NCBI RefSeq assembly: GCF_035046505.1
Contig: NC_089827.1
Span: 17,111,353 to 17,175,352 of the forward strand
Length of the DNA stretch: 64,000 bases
Direction of reading: 5' to 3'
From: Tiliqua scincoides
Lineage: Eukaryota; Chordata; Lepidosauria; Squamata; Scincidae
The notes below the pieces were generated by a model. It was given only the letters and a program-made list of their open reading frames with translations, made no database searches and was not told the DNA's origin. Position numbers and translations under genes: made by a program. Below, one piece after another: positions 22,142-33,476 of this stretch (position 1 is the stretch's first letter; the number at the start of each line of letters is the position of its first letter).

Positions 22142-22403
22142 GTAAGTGAAAAAGTTTAGGTGTTGCTTTCTTGTATGATTCTGCTGTGCATCACTCCATC
22201 GAATAAACTCCATCAAATATCTTTTTATTATTCTAAGGCTGTATTTATTAGAGTTGGGCAAGACAACCCCAGTTTTCATCAAAGTGCTTTGGATATAGGC
22301 AGGGTTATTTATTCCCCAGTCCAAAACTAGTTTGGCTTATTTCTCAAGCAAATACAAAATTCTCCAGTCAGCAGTAGTAGCACTCCTGCCACTGGAATAG
22401 AAA

Positions 22404-22481
<78 letters not shown>

Positions 22482-23025
22482 GCTCATCTGATAGCCAGTA
22501 ATAACTGGATTGAAAACATACTGCCAAGAAACAGTGGCTTCAGTGGATGACAGGACTCACTTTCACATTTCTAGGTCTTTCAGTAGGTGCATCAGAATAA
22601 AAAAGTGTATACCTGTGTTGTGCTTTGCTTTCAGGAATCAATAAATAGGCAACAGCTTAGCCATTTCATGTGTTTCACCTACCATCTCTCAGCCTAACAC
22701 TTTCACTCAATTCAGACAATTCTCTTTCAAACTATGAGCTGTTAAGAAGACTCCTGTTAAGATCACTTCATTGATGAAATACAGCATACCTTGCCAGTGA
22801 CAATTTTGTATTTTTAACAATATTGTGGACTCCATGTATATCCTGCTCTCTCCAATTAAGCTTAAAATTGATGGCTGAGATTAATATAGTAAATCGCTAA
22901 CAATAAGCATAGCTTCAGAAGGAATATGCAACGGTCACAAAAATGCTGTCTGTGTGCAAGTGCACATATCTGTGTAATGGTACAGTGTTATAGTAATGAT
23001 GAATTTTTTTTCCTATTTTTTTCAG
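22142..23025 (+). other. CNTN1 intron
   Basis: Holds the TC microsatellite at 22406-22474. The rest shows no exon or named repeat. Confidence 0.5.
22406..22474. repeat. (TC)n microsatellite
   Basis: About 34 uninterrupted TC units, a long pyrimidine tract on the coding strand within a CNTN1 intron. Confidence 0.97.
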
Positions 23026-23138
23026 CTCCTAGACAGCGGCCAAACATTGTCAGTTCTGTAAGGTCAGGCTCCAAGTACATCATCACCTGGGATCACGTCA
23101 GGTCACAGTCCAACGAATCCACTGTGAAAGGATATAAA
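23026..23138 (+). CDS. CNTN1: CNTN1 exon: FNIII domain 4, first half
   Basis: Phase 1 in, phase 0 out; acceptor 'tatttttttcag', donor GTGAGA. It encodes PPRQRPNIVSSVRSGSKYI and ITWDHVRSQSNESTVKGYK. The SSVRSGS-YIITWDHV and SNESTV-GYK strings are hallmarks of CNTN1. NES is a possible N-glycosylation site. Confidence 0.96.
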
Positions 23139-23513
23139 GTGAGATCTGTGTTAAAATACTTTTGACCTCAATATGATGCCTCGTTTGATTTGCCTCTTAC
23201 TAAATTCTGTGTATTGGAAATTATTGGAAAATGATGCAAGGAAAAGGATTAGCTCTTTCCTTCTGCCAGTGCCCAAATCTAAATTCAAGTATGCATTCAG
23301 CATTTTTTCAAAATGCAGGAACTCCTTGAGTTATCATGTCTAGTTCGCCTATCAAAGGCATTTGTAAGTAGTTAGAGATTGTTAAAGTTGGAAATAAGTT
23401 TAATTACATTAATGTTTTCATTAGGGGAAAAAAGGTACTTAATTTTGCTGTTGTTGAATTAAGTTGCTTATTTCATTTCTTCAACAATTTTCCTTAATGC
23501 TTTCCTAGAATAA

Positions 23514-23692
23514 GGGCCCAATCCTATCCAATTTTCCAGTGCTGGTGTAGCTATACCAATGGGGCATGCAGTGCATCCTGTGGTGGGGTGGCAGTTATAG
23601 AGGCCTCCTCAAGGTATGGGAACGTTTGTTCCTTCACCTTAGGGATGCATTGCAGTTGCGCCGGTGCTGGAAATTTGGATAGGATTGGGTCC
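23514..23692. mobile_element. Harbinger-like MITE, medium family
   Basis: Ends GGGCCCAATCCTATCC and GGATAGGATTGGGTCC, TAA on both sides (23511-23513, 23693-23695), 179 bp. It lies 90 bases upstream of the next exon. Confidence 0.9.
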
Positions 23693-23782
23693 TAAAATGT
23701 TTATTTCCTGTGAAGTGACATTTTGTTACTTGAAATGGAATGTGGAATGCCCTTTGTAAATGTTTGGTTATGTCTTCCAAAG

Positions 23783-23939
23783 GTGCTGTATAGACCAGAT
23801 GGTCAATTTAATGGTACACTGTACAAGACTGGTAAACACTATATAGAAGTTCCTGCCCCTGTTAAAGGCCAGTATGTTGTTGAAGTTCGAGTACACAGTG
23901 AAGGGGGAGATGGAGAAGTAGCTCAAGTAAAAATTCCAG
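23783..23939 (+). CDS. CNTN1: CNTN1 exon: FNIII domain 4, second half
   Basis: Phase 0 in, phase 1 out; acceptor 'gtcttccaaag', donor GTAGGT. It encodes VLYRPDGQFNGTLYKTGKHY, then IEVPAPVKGQYVVEVRVHSE and GGDGEVAQVKIPG. LYRPDGQ and VEVRxHSxGGDG identify CNTN1. NGT is a possible N-glycosylation site. The acceptor has a weak pyrimidine tract. Confidence 0.96.
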
Positions 23940-25590
23940 GTAGGTACTTTTAAATTTAAAATTCAACTATTTCCTAAAGGTATGATGTATGTACGTTTTG
24001 CCCTTACACTCCCTAATAACATGCAAGGCAAACTATTTTGAGTAATACTGGGCCACATTTATTGATATTCCAATCAGGCATCTCAACAAAGTGAGGTAGT
24101 TCCTGCCTCGAACTCTGCCCCCTTTTAGTGTGGGCTTCTAACCTAGATTATCTAGGTAATAAATATTACTAGTAATAATTATTACTAATAATTCATTAGA
24201 TAATAAAAAAGATTATCTAGGTAATCTAGATAAACAATTGCCTCTTCCATTATGAGCATTCCCACCCTGATTCCAAGCTGTGAGATGTCAGTTGACAACC
24301 TGAGGTTGTCGACACCAACCCAAACAGGTTGGGAAAGCTGAACTGCACCCCCTCCCCCAGGCCAAAAAGCATTTGAGGTCGACTTTCCACCCCCCATCCG
24401 AGGGATTACCAGCCAGCATCCCTGAGCTCAGCATCCCTAAACCTGACAGCACCTAAGGATTGGTGCCGGTTCTCCTGACCCTGATTATCTCAGAGTAACA
24501 CCAAAATCCCTACTTCTATTCCATGGCCCTCATCATACCTGCCAGATGTGACTACCTTGGCTAACGGGAAACCAAATCCAAAGATAGCAGGTTGGGGGGG
24601 GCAAAATCAAAACCGTGAACTAAGGCCAATCAGGTGTGTAGCAAAACATTCCTTCCCAGCTCTAACGGGCAACCAGCTAATCTCAGACTGCCCCTTGGGA
24701 GGGTGAGTGGATGCGAGGACATAAGACACACTGATGGTTAAGCTTCACCGTCACACTCAAAGAACCCAATCAGATGCAGAGAACATTCCCCCTTCCTCAT
24801 CCGGCCAGTTCCTATCATCTCCTCACCCCTTTCTTCTCCTTGGCCCTGCACCAGCTGAAGAGCTGGTGCTCTTCTGAGGATGCCCATTGGCAAAAGAGAC
24901 GCTTACAGAACCCTTCAGTTACAGCATGCGACTTTTTGGCATAGCTTTTTTTTCCCCTCTCGGCGAGGGGAGAGGGGAGATAGGATTGGGGTCTTAATAT
25001 TTGTAGCTTTCTTTTGTTACCTGGATCAGACCTGTAGCCCATTGAAGTAAGAAAGTCCAAACAGCCTGTAGTTGCAGTGATCCTCAAATACACAATAAAG
25101 GGGGAAATTATGTGGTTAGGTTTACAGTATCCTGTAGTGTTGCTGCGATGATTCTCTGTTTGTTTTGAACTATCTCTGAGTGTTTTGAAATGTCTCATAG
25201 GTTCCACAGTGCCTCTGTTTCTGCCAAAAGTTGAATTTATTTAAGGGCTTTAGTCATGTTGGCAGCTCCGGATGGTTCTAATTTTGGCAGGCATCAGATA
25301 TCAGAAACTGTCAAGTACTAAATACTGTACTAAATTTCAGAACTGTCATGCCACGGTATTTAGTATGGCATGACAGCTCTGAAATTCTGTCAAGTATCAA
25401 TTATTAAATATAATTAGATGTAAAATGCAAGTATCAAATATTCAGTGAATGTTTGGCTAGTGTTCAGAGACAGAAGAGGACTTTGAGGAGAAATTTTGAG
25501 AGCAAACTTGTGTACCTGTAGCCTCTGTCAAAATATAATGTAATTTATTTACGTTATCTTTACAAAGACATAATATATTTAATTTCCCAG
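23940..25590 (+). other. CNTN1 last intron
   Basis: Contains AT-rich self-complementary sequence at 24140-24235 ('gattatctaggtaat' repeated and inverted), possibly a decayed long MITE ending in GATAGGATTGGGGTC near 24995, and the hairpin at 25332-25386. No exon seen. Confidence 0.45.
25332..25386. repeat. Short hairpin with ~21-bp stem
   Basis: AATTTCAGAACTGTCATGCCA pairs with TGGCATGACAGCTCTGAAATT with one mismatch, around a 12-base loop. It is in the last CNTN1 intron on the transcribed strand. The stem is shorter than a usual microRNA precursor, and a MITE remnant is the plainer reading. Confidence 0.7.
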
Positions 25591-25670
25591 GAGCTGCTGC
25601 TGGAATATCACCTAGTTGTCTTGGTTTATTGTTGTCTGTCATTGGTATCCTTGCCTATTTGGAATTCTGA
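25591..25670 (+). CDS. CNTN1: CNTN1 terminal exon: GPI-anchor signal and stop
   Basis: Phase 1 in; acceptor 'aatttcccag'. It encodes GAAAGISPSCLGLLLSVIG and ILAYLEF followed by TGA. The small-residue run (GAAAG) after the last FNIII domain suits the GPI attachment site, and the hydrophobic LGLLLSVIGILAYL tail suits the cleaved GPI signal. Contactin-1 proteins end in a comparable Leu-rich tail closing with a Glu-Phe pair. This exon is the least conserved of the ten, as expected for a removed signal. Confidence 0.95.
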
Positions 25671-27669
25671 ATGTAGCTGGACTTACCATGTCCTCAATGT
25701 AGTGCAAAGGACCTTCCAATCTGAGAAGATTTCAATTCTTTTTCGATTCTTGGGGCGCCATCCTAAGCCAAATACTGTACACTTTCAAGCAAATGACCTT
25801 CCTGACTACAGACTTAAAAGAAGAAAAAGAAAAACAAAAAAACTGAGGCATCCAGGAACTCCTTCATCAAGGAACTCAACTTTTGACAGATTGAGGAATG
25901 ATTTTTTAACCAGTTCCAATAATGCCTTATAAAAACACTTGTGCTGGTCTGCGACATTTGCATGATTCAGTCCAATGGGGCAAGTTACAGTGTTAAAAAC
26001 CCAATAACATAGGCTGTACAGTGAAAGTGAAATCACCACACATAGGTGCTTTAACTTTATTAACAAATCGTGAAAAACATAATAGAGATTGAAACGTTGA
26101 TTGTATGTGGTATATGTAGGAGTAACTACGTCTGTCCGTACTATCCTATCTGTTTTGTGTACTGCATATTTTTGAATTGCCCCTGTCACTTATGAAATTT
26201 TCAGGTTTTTAGAGATACAGTCAAAGCAAAAGCATTGCACTAATTTCTAACAGCTTTTCCTCTTTAAGTGACTAGATATGGATGGAAAGCACTGGAAGTC
26301 AGGTTCAGTAGGAATGGATCTTATTTTGAGTGGATTTGGAATTGTTAATGCTGAATATTAACAGTCAAGGGTTTTCCAGCACCTTTGTTTCAATACTTCC
26401 TTTAATTTAACATATAGTTTTAGAATGATTATGGTCAAGCCAAGTGTGATTTTTCTTGGCCACAGAGAGATTTATTTTGCTATACAGGTGATATAGCTAT
26501 ATAAGCAAATTTACGTCTTAATATTTCATTGTATCCAGATATTATCATCATAATTTAATTCCACTGCTGTTAATTACAGGATTTCAATTCCTACATTACA
26601 AGCAGCCAGATTGGTTTTTGCTTGCCAGTGGAGTGGCACAAAGAAAATTAAAAAGAAGAAAAATCCATTACAGAATAATACTAAAACGGATAGAGTATTG
26701 AACTGTTCTTTAAAGCTTGAATCAGTTACAATAACAATAAATGGGATATGAATTAAAAAGACTAAGTAGCACATTTATCCCAAGATTTATTTTTTTGTGA
26801 CACATGTATTTGCCTTACTTTCGTGAAGGCCAACCGTCAGGAGAATGATTTGCATTTTCCAATAAATTAATATTGTTCTACTTCTAGAGCTGTAAATAAG
26901 AGTTTTAAAATTCTAAAATGATATTCCCCTATTTAATGTTCCCTGTGGATAGAAGGGTGTTATTAAAATGTAGGCAGATAGAACTAGCCTGCCTATTTTA
27001 TGTATTAGATATGTTTTCAAAACTGGAATTCCCATAGGAGATACAGAATGTCTTTGTTCTGACTGTGTCTATGCTATATTTAAAGATGTTGAAAAGAAAT
27101 TTGTATTTCCTCTAGAATTCATGGTGTGCTGAGAATTTGGTGTGAATATTGAAAAAAAAAGCAGCACCAGTGATCTTGAATCAGCTGGCTCAAGTGATAG
27201 TGCAATGTCTGATGCTTCAAGAATGATAGCTCTGAATCATATTTTATTAGCACAACCTAGCTAGCTGCTTAGAGATAGATTTTGACTGTTTAGGACGGAA
27301 CTTGTAGATATCCATGATACTACTATCTACATGAAGCAAGAATAGACCTGTTAATACTTTGTACCCCTGCTTTAATTTGTATAATTTTTGTACTGTATAT
27401 TTACATTTTAAAAGTCTACACTCTTCATTGAAAAATATCAATAGTACTGTTTTGGTTTAATTTTGACTCTTTGTTACAAGTTAAAACTAGAAAAAATATT
27501 GTAATTTCCCTATAGAGGAATGTCAAAAGCTACACAAGCACTATTGAGTGTCATAAATCTATGTAATTCTTTTGAAAGAAACTAAGATGTCCTGCATAAG
27601 AGGAACTAATAACTTGGAAGCCTTGTGTGAAATGTTTTATTTTGGTTTGGGTTTTATGCAGTGTGTCTC

Positions 27670-27740
<71 letters not shown>

Positions 27741-28235
27741 CCTACGACCACAACTAAAAATTTTGCCAAAATGCATGATTGCCTTTTAATTTTCTAATAC
27801 ATCATATAAGGAATAAAACCAGATTGTTTTTGCATGAAGAGGATTTGAGAAGGACAAAGCACACTTTTATAGTTTAATCTGCAAGACAGATGGCATCGTT
27901 TCATGACGCATATTAATTTGCTTATCCCAGATTTACATTGTTTCACACAACTGTACACGTGTGACTGGGATGTTCAGTTCCCAGCAGTTGTCAACACAAC
28001 TAACTACACTGTATCATCTGCTTTACAATGCAAGGTTCTTAATTAAAGTTTATATAGATAGACACGTTGGTTGTTTCTTTGTATTCCAGGCAATATTGAT
28101 ATTTAGCATTATTTGATACTGGTGATTTTTTGGATTTTTTTAAGTTCCTTTTTATCATTTTCTTTCCTATTGAGTAGACCAGGACCATGCTTTGTCCATT
28201 TTATGGTTGAAAAATAAATTATAATTAAATAAATG
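25671..28235 (+). other. CNTN1: Probable CNTN1 3' UTR
   Basis: Repeat-poor, AT-rich sequence after the stop codon, free of the MITEs that crowd both flanks. AATAAA hexamers occur at 26861, 27812, 28213 and 28228. The last pair, just before repeats resume, are the best candidates for the main polyadenylation site; earlier ones could give shorter transcripts. The end is inferred. An AT-repeat interrupts it at 27671-27739. Confidence 0.6.
27671..27739. repeat. (AT)n microsatellite in the CNTN1 3' UTR
   Basis: About 34 uninterrupted AT units. If transcribed as part of the 3' UTR it would be self-complementary and length-variable between individuals. Confidence 0.97.
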
Positions 28236-29144
28236 TGTTAATGGTACTCCGGATCTAACAACTGTTGTTTGACTTTGCCAAGGGTTTAAAAGTTTTTGAA
28301 GATTTATTTGTGGGAAAATACTCTCACCTATAGAAAGAATTGTTCTTTTGAATCTTTCCTCATCTAGGACACCCTCTCTTGATTCCCTATCCTGCTCAAC
28401 CATGCTTGGAAACATCACCACTTTAAATTTGGCTTAGCAAACGCTGTTTTTTAAAATTATATTAATGAGATACAACTTGAGTTTGAAGTGAATCTCTTGC
28501 ATGCAACTTGGAAATCTGGAAACTGCAACATTTCTACAGCATAGTTCTCTACATGTCTACTCAAAAATAAACCCAGTGACTTCAGTGGAATTTACTCCCA
28601 GGAAAGTGTGTATTAGATTGCAGCCATAATTGTTTTGAGTAGATTTGTGAAAAGACAGACAGTGAGGTACAATGATTTGCAGAGTGACCACAGATATTCA
28701 AGTTATAGTTCCTATCTTGTTTTTAATGGGGTTTCACTTGGGCTAAGTTGAAAGCACTTGCTGCTTTCCTGATCATTTTTGGCAGCATCAGAAGGCACCC
28801 CTTCCCTTTTTGAGTGATTTCTTTTAAGAAATGTTCTCTTCTGGAAGCATTGCTATTACTTGATTTGGCTTTGTTTGTCCTCAGTGAAGTCATCATATGA
28901 TCAGATCCGATTGACTATGTATTACCCTGGTGTCCTGCTAACTACATGATCCCCGCTTGGCTGGATCACCCATGATGCATGATGCACTCATGATGCACTG
29001 ATGCATTCCTTTTCAATTTTTTTTTTTGCCCTTAGTGATGTCATCACATTGCCAAATCTAATTTTCTATGTAGCATGTCATGTTTACTACATGGCTGCTA
29101 TTACATTACCACAAGGAAGAAGATGACATAATAATTACAAACAC
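28236..29144. other. Start of the intergenic region
   Basis: Contains a short ~90-bp-family MITE remnant at 28556-28627 ('agtgacttcagtggaattt' with 'tagattgcagcc'). Around 28770-29040 is a possible unnamed repeat with two similar 'gtgatgtcatcac' and 'gtgaagtcatcat' motifs and a small 'gatgcatgatgcactcatg' direct repeat. Confidence 0.4.
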
Positions 29145-29156
29145 AGGGCTCTGAGT

Positions 29157-29290
29157 TACCCTGCACATGCCTGATCTCGTCTGATCTCGGAAGCGAAGCA
29201 GGGTCAGGCCTGGTTAGTACTTGGATGGGAGACCGCCTGGGAATACTGGGTGCTGTAGGCTTAGTCTTTCGAGACTGAAGGTTGCCAACC
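29157..29290 (+). mobile_element. 5S rRNA-derived SINE
   Basis: The body matches 5S rRNA: 'tctcgtctgatctcggaagc', 'aagcagggtcaggcctggtt', 'agtacttggatgggagacc' and 'cctgggaatactgggtgctg', including the internal polymerase III control region. The tail is AGTCTTTCGAGACTGAAGG and TTGCCAACC. An exact 12-bp duplication, agggctctgagt, flanks it (29145-29156 and 29291-29302). The tail marks it as a SINE and not a 5S gene. Confidence 0.93.
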
Positions 29291-29479
29291 AGGGCTCTGA
29301 GTGGCACTGAAGAAGGAAAAAAATGAAGTAGCACCGGAGAAGGCAACAAACCGAATGTTTAAAAAGTGAACATTCTCGCATTACATATTTGGGGAAGATG
29401 GAATTGCAATAGTCTATCATGATTCCATCTCTCTGTCCATGTGCACAGCAATTTTTGGGTTTTGTGGGTCCACACCTGA

Positions 29480-30783
29480 TACTAAATGGACAAGAGGAGA
29501 GATTCTGTTGGTGTACTGACCATCCAGCTGCCCAATAGTCTACCTGCCTGGACAGGCCAGGGCAGTCACAGGTGTGGTGTTAGAGTCCTCCAGACTTTTG
29601 GCAGTTGGCAGTTGGCAGTTTACGACATCCGTGCTGAGACTCTCAGCGCAGGAGTGGACTACGACTTCACGGCTACCCATGGACCTGTCTTAATATCTGT
29701 CTACACTTTTGGTGGGACACGCATAGGGCTTTTTGTTTACTGCTGGGCAAGTGGATTATGATTTGGTGGTGAAGGAGATAAACATCAGTCCTTTGCCATG
29801 GACTAACTTGGGTTTTTCATGGCACCTCACTCTGTAGAGACGAAGGTTCTTTTCAAAAAAGTCTTCTGTGGAGGCAACATTTTGGATGGCTCTGGTGTAT
29901 TTTTCTGCAATTAAGGCCAGTGTGATACTGCTGAGGCCCTGGCTGACTTCTGGAATAAGGAAATGACCAAAATTATGGACGCAATTGTTCTTGAGCACCC
30001 TCTGTCTAATTGTAGAGCTGTGCTGTCACCGTAGTTTTCTGGGAAGCTGCTAGCAATGCAACATGTAGCTATGTATCTTGAGTGATGACGGAGGAAGACT
30101 TGCAACAAACTGCATTCATACCTGAGCCAGTCAGACCTGGCTATTTTAACCATGTGATGGGTTGCATTAAGATAGAATTATTGTGATGTACTCTATGTGG
30201 GGCTTCCTTTGAAGACCATACAGAAAGTTCAGCCAAGCATTCTGCATTCAGAATGCAGCTGCAAGAGCACTGATTAAGGCAGGTGGTTTGATTTGGACAT
30301 GTCATTGAGCAATCCACTTTACCTGCTGCCAGTTCATCTCCAGGTGCAATTTGGGGTGCTGGTTATTACCTTTACAATTCTGCATGGCTTAAAGTAAGAC
30401 CATCTCCCTCTGTATGAAGTGACCCATCCTTTAGCCATGGGGACCATAACTAACTTGAGAGGTCAACTGCAGAGGCCTTTCTGGAGGTTTTGCCATTATT
30501 AGAGATTCAGCTGGCAACAAGGCAGGGGAGGAACCATCTGTGGAAATCCTGACCCACAAGGATTCGATTGACTCCCTCTCTGCATGCACTTTGACGGCAT
30601 CTGAAAACTTTTCATGTTTTGCCCTTAGAGATGTTTGATCACTCCTGTCTTAGGGGTGGCTCTCTTGCCAGGCCACAGTTGTTGTTTTACTTTGTTGTAT
30701 TTTAATTCAGTGGTTGTTTGTAATGATTTATTGTAAGCTTCCTTAAATGCCTCCATTTGGATAGGAAAAGGCAGGATAATTTA
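29480..30783 (+). mobile_element. Probable old L2-type LINE remnant
   Basis: Decayed sequence with LINE-like wording: 'ggggcttcctttgaagacca' then 'cattcagaatgcagctgcaag' (compare the LQLVQNAAA region of L2), 'ttacctgctgccagttc', and a 3' stretch 'gtaagcttccttaaatgcct' ending near a Harbinger-like MITE. No long frame survives. The 5' limit is uncertain. Confidence 0.45.
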
Positions 30784-30959
30784 GGGTGCAATCCTAACCC
30801 CCTATGTCAGTGCTTTCCAGCCAATGGAACGTGTGCTGCATCCTGCAGTTGGGTGTCACTCACGGAGGCCTCCTCAAAGTAAGGGAATGTTTGTTCCCTT
30901 ACCTCAGAGATGCATTACCCCTAAGTCGGTGCTGGAAATTAGGGGTTAGGATTGCGCCC
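30784..30959. mobile_element. Harbinger-like MITE, medium family
   Basis: Starts GGGTGCAATCCTAACCCC and ends GGGGTTAGGATTGCGCCC, a near-perfect terminal inverted repeat. Flanks are tta and tca, two of three bases matching. It is most similar to the copy at 3556. Confidence 0.88.
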
Positions 30960-31180
30960 TCAGATCAATAATTGCAATATTTCTAGTTTTCACATGCAGC
31001 TGTTTACTGGTTTCAGTTCTAGCACGTATCTTCCAAGTAGCTTCTGTTCTCCCTTCTTTTTGCAAGAAACTACCATCCAAATATAAACATGCATGTGTGA
31101 ACTAACCCTCACTTAACCTCTTTGTTGAGTCTATGTTTGAAGTGTATGAAGTGAAAAATTTTGTAAGGGAGAGCTGGAAG

Positions 31181-31306
31181 CTCGTCTGATCTTGGAAGCT
31201 AAGCAAGGTCAGGCCTGGTTAGTACTTGGATGGGAGACCACCTGGGAATACTGGGTGCTGTAGGCTTATACCATAGTCTTTCGAAACTGAAGGTTGCCAA
31301 CCAACC
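31181..31306 (+). mobile_element. 5S rRNA-derived SINE, 5' truncated
   Basis: Begins inside the 5S body at 'ctcgtctgatcttgg' and has the standard tail. Flanked by an exact 11-bp duplication, agagctggaag (31170-31180 and 31307-31317), so the truncation happened at insertion. Confidence 0.92.
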
Positions 31307-31317
31307 AGAGCTGGAAG

Positions 31318-32681
31318 ACAGAGATTAGTCTCAAGGCTTCCAGAAAGTTCCTGTTTATGTTCTGTGTGCAGTGGGTGCAGTATCCTTTGCACAGCTAACT
31401 GCACAGAAAACCACTCAAAGAACAGCAGATCTAGGTAAGCAACTCTGCTTTCTTTCAGATCCAAAAACTGCTTGCAGAATGTTCCAGAGACCTGGCCAGC
31501 TATGTAAGCCAAGCCATGCCTATGTTGCCCACTGCCACTACTGTATGGAAAATACTGTATGTAAAACAAAAACTCTTGTGGGATGCTGAGACCGGGCAAA
31601 GGCGATCCTGGTGCGATTGGTGGTAGGGGTTGGGATTTAACTAATAAAATATTGTGGCGAGCATTTGCGTAACCTGCCTTCTTTAGCAAAAGCGTAAATC
31701 CTCCTTCCAATTAAAAACCTTGCAGATACGACACAAAGTAATTGTTACAAGGGCTGTGACATGCTATTAAATTCACATTGGCAAAGGCAAGTTCTACCAA
31801 AACCCAGATTCTGCCATTTCTGACTTCAAAGTTGAAGCTAATTTATTTGATGCAACCTCTGGCTCATCTCCAAGCCCAGCTGAAGATGGAATGATGCATG
31901 TGTAGAAAAGGAATCCATTGTCTAAACCCTGTGAAATGTTTGCATCATGTTTGTAAATCAGGAAAGCTTTTGAGTGAATGTAACAAAATGTGTAGATCAG
32001 CAAAAGAAGGTTCCGTTGTTTTTTTTAAATCTACCTCCTGTAAACTTTATGCACTAGGCTACCTGAAACAAAAGGAAGCTGACTTCTTAAACCATGAAGG
32101 TGTGATTTCCTTTGTTATTTTGAACATGCAACCCAATGGGTAACCTGTGAGCTCTTAAATGCTTCATTCCAAGATTTGTTGTTCTATAAACTGTCAAAGT
32201 GTCATCAGTTTATAATCTCTGGTGCAAAGGAAACAATGGAAGATAAGCCTTATTTTCAGCTGATTACCCAAGATCCCTCTGCCCAGGAATAAGGGTGAGA
32301 TCAGCACAATGCACCCTTACCTGGAGGCAGTCAGAGTATCAGATAGTATACATACCTAGACACCTTCTATTTTTATGACTATTATCCCTTCTTTCTGTAA
32401 AAAGCACATTCTGTACAATAAAATCCCAAAACAATACAATTCTAGTGACAGATGTGCTTGCTAGAACCTTCTGACTTGGAAGGTAAAGCTGGAAGCTTGG
32501 AAGGTAAAGCTTGGAAGGTAAAGGTAAAGGCCATGGAAGGTAAAGCTGACTTGGAATCCAGTTGTTTCCGAATAATAATTTTTACTGAATTAATGTTAGT
32601 TTAAGTTTCAGTGTGGATGGGTTCAAAAGCAGAATTCCATTGGTATTTGTGCAGTGACCTTTTCTGTTCCCTACAGCAACT
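31318..32681. other. Intergenic, unassigned
   Basis: No gene seen. At 32475-32555 a short degenerate tandem repeat of 'cttggaaggtaaag' units occurs. Confidence 0.4.
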
Positions 32682-32828
32682 GTTACCCTGCACATGCCCA
32701 ATCTCATCTGATCTCATAAGCTAAGCAGGGTCAGGCCTGGTTAGTACTTGGATGGGAGACCACCTGGGAATACCGGGTGCTGTAGGCTTATACCATAGTC
32801 TTTTGAGACTGAAGGTTGCCAACCAACC
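32682..32828 (+). mobile_element. 5S rRNA-derived SINE, full length
   Basis: Runs from GTTACCCTGCACATGCCC through the 5S internal promoter region to CTTTTGAGACTGAAGGTTGC. It includes 'ggcttataccatag', the junction between the 5S body and the LINE-derived tail. No clear target duplication. Confidence 0.9.
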
Positions 32829-32941
32829 TTCCACTCTTCTCAAACTGGTGGCCATTCGCTCAGAGGCCATTCTACCTGGTTACCATTACGAGCACCAAGT
32901 TACCTTGCTGGTAACCTTCACCATTATAAGCCATTTACTAT

Positions 32942-33020
32942 ACAGGGCCACTCAGAAGAAAGTCCAGCCATGTTCAGTGGGAGTTACTCCCAAGAAAATA
33001 TGAATAGGATTGTAACCTTA
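32942..33020. mobile_element. Short Harbinger-like MITE remnant
   Basis: 'ccatgttcagtgggagttac' followed by 'tcccaagaaaatatgaatag' and 'gattgtaacc' matches the right part of the ~90-bp palindromic family. Confidence 0.5.
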
Positions 33021-33160
33021 GGATGGACTGAGTCTTCCCTCTGTGCAGTGCTACTTGTGGAGCTTGGGATGATGCGGATGAAACTGCTACGAGAAACTAG
33101 GTTTCAGAAGGAGACAACTTGCAACTGACTCATTATTTTAATGTTTTGGGCAGGCTAGAT

Positions 33161-33353
33161 CAGGGCTCTCCAAACCCTGGTCGAAGGGCTGGATCTGGGG
33201 TTTGGAAAAAGCCCTCTGCCCCCCCACAAGCGGTGCTTAGGGTTATGCATCCCTATGCCCAGATCAACTTGGAAGAAATACAGTGTCTCAGCAGAATGGT
33301 AAGTGCAACTCGGCACAGTAATATTCTCCAAGGTTTCCAGTTTGGAGAGCTCT
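33161..33353. mobile_element. hAT-type MITE with exact target duplication
   Basis: Starts CAGGGCTCTCCAAACCCTGG and ends CCAGTTTGGAGAGCTCTG. The 8-mer ggctagat occurs immediately on both sides (33153-33160 and 33354-33361). 193 bp, non-coding. Exact flanks suggest a fairly young insertion. Confidence 0.92.
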
Positions 33354-33476
33354 GGGCTAGATCATCAACAGCAGCGCAGTCCCACAAATATCACAGTCCA
33401 CCATTAGGATAGATTCTTCCTAATAACCCAACAAACAGCAAATACCAACACAAGACAGGGGCAGAGTTGTCTGCCA

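Larger units (their letters stand above)
4528..28235 (+). other. CNTN1: CNTN1 gene body, 3' half (exons, introns and 3' UTR)
   Basis: Ten exons on the plus strand encode the last ~390 residues of a contactin, a GPI-anchored neuronal adhesion protein of the immunoglobulin superfamily that works in axon-glia contact, paranodal junctions and neurite growth. Visible in order: second half of Ig6 (ending YTC), four FNIII domains each spread over two exons, and a hydrophobic GPI signal. Motifs that favour CNTN1 over its paralogues are [24 protein letters not shown]-like (here FGNNFGYVVAFKPF), VSSVRSGSKYIITWDHV-like, LYRPDGQ and EVRVHSEGGDG. Every exon joins in frame with its neighbours. Upstream exons (Ig1 to early Ig6) lie outside the window. 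A continuous reading frame and conserved splice sites argue for a working gene. Confidence 0.95.

Noticed and set aside
4528-25670. Assignment to CNTN4 or another contactin paralogue
   Set aside because: The strings [25 protein letters not shown] and the short Leu-rich GPI tail fit CNTN1. CNTN4 has different wording at each of these places, and the PDZRN4 neighbour also favours CNTN1.
29157-29290. Functional 5S rRNA gene
   Set aside because: The 5S body is followed by a LINE-type tail without a T-run terminator right after it, and the whole unit is flanked by a target duplication. The other four copies show the same design, so these are SINEs.
31219-31710. 163-codon minus-strand frame
   Set aside because: Its downstream part is antisense to a 5S SINE and the rest shows no domain.
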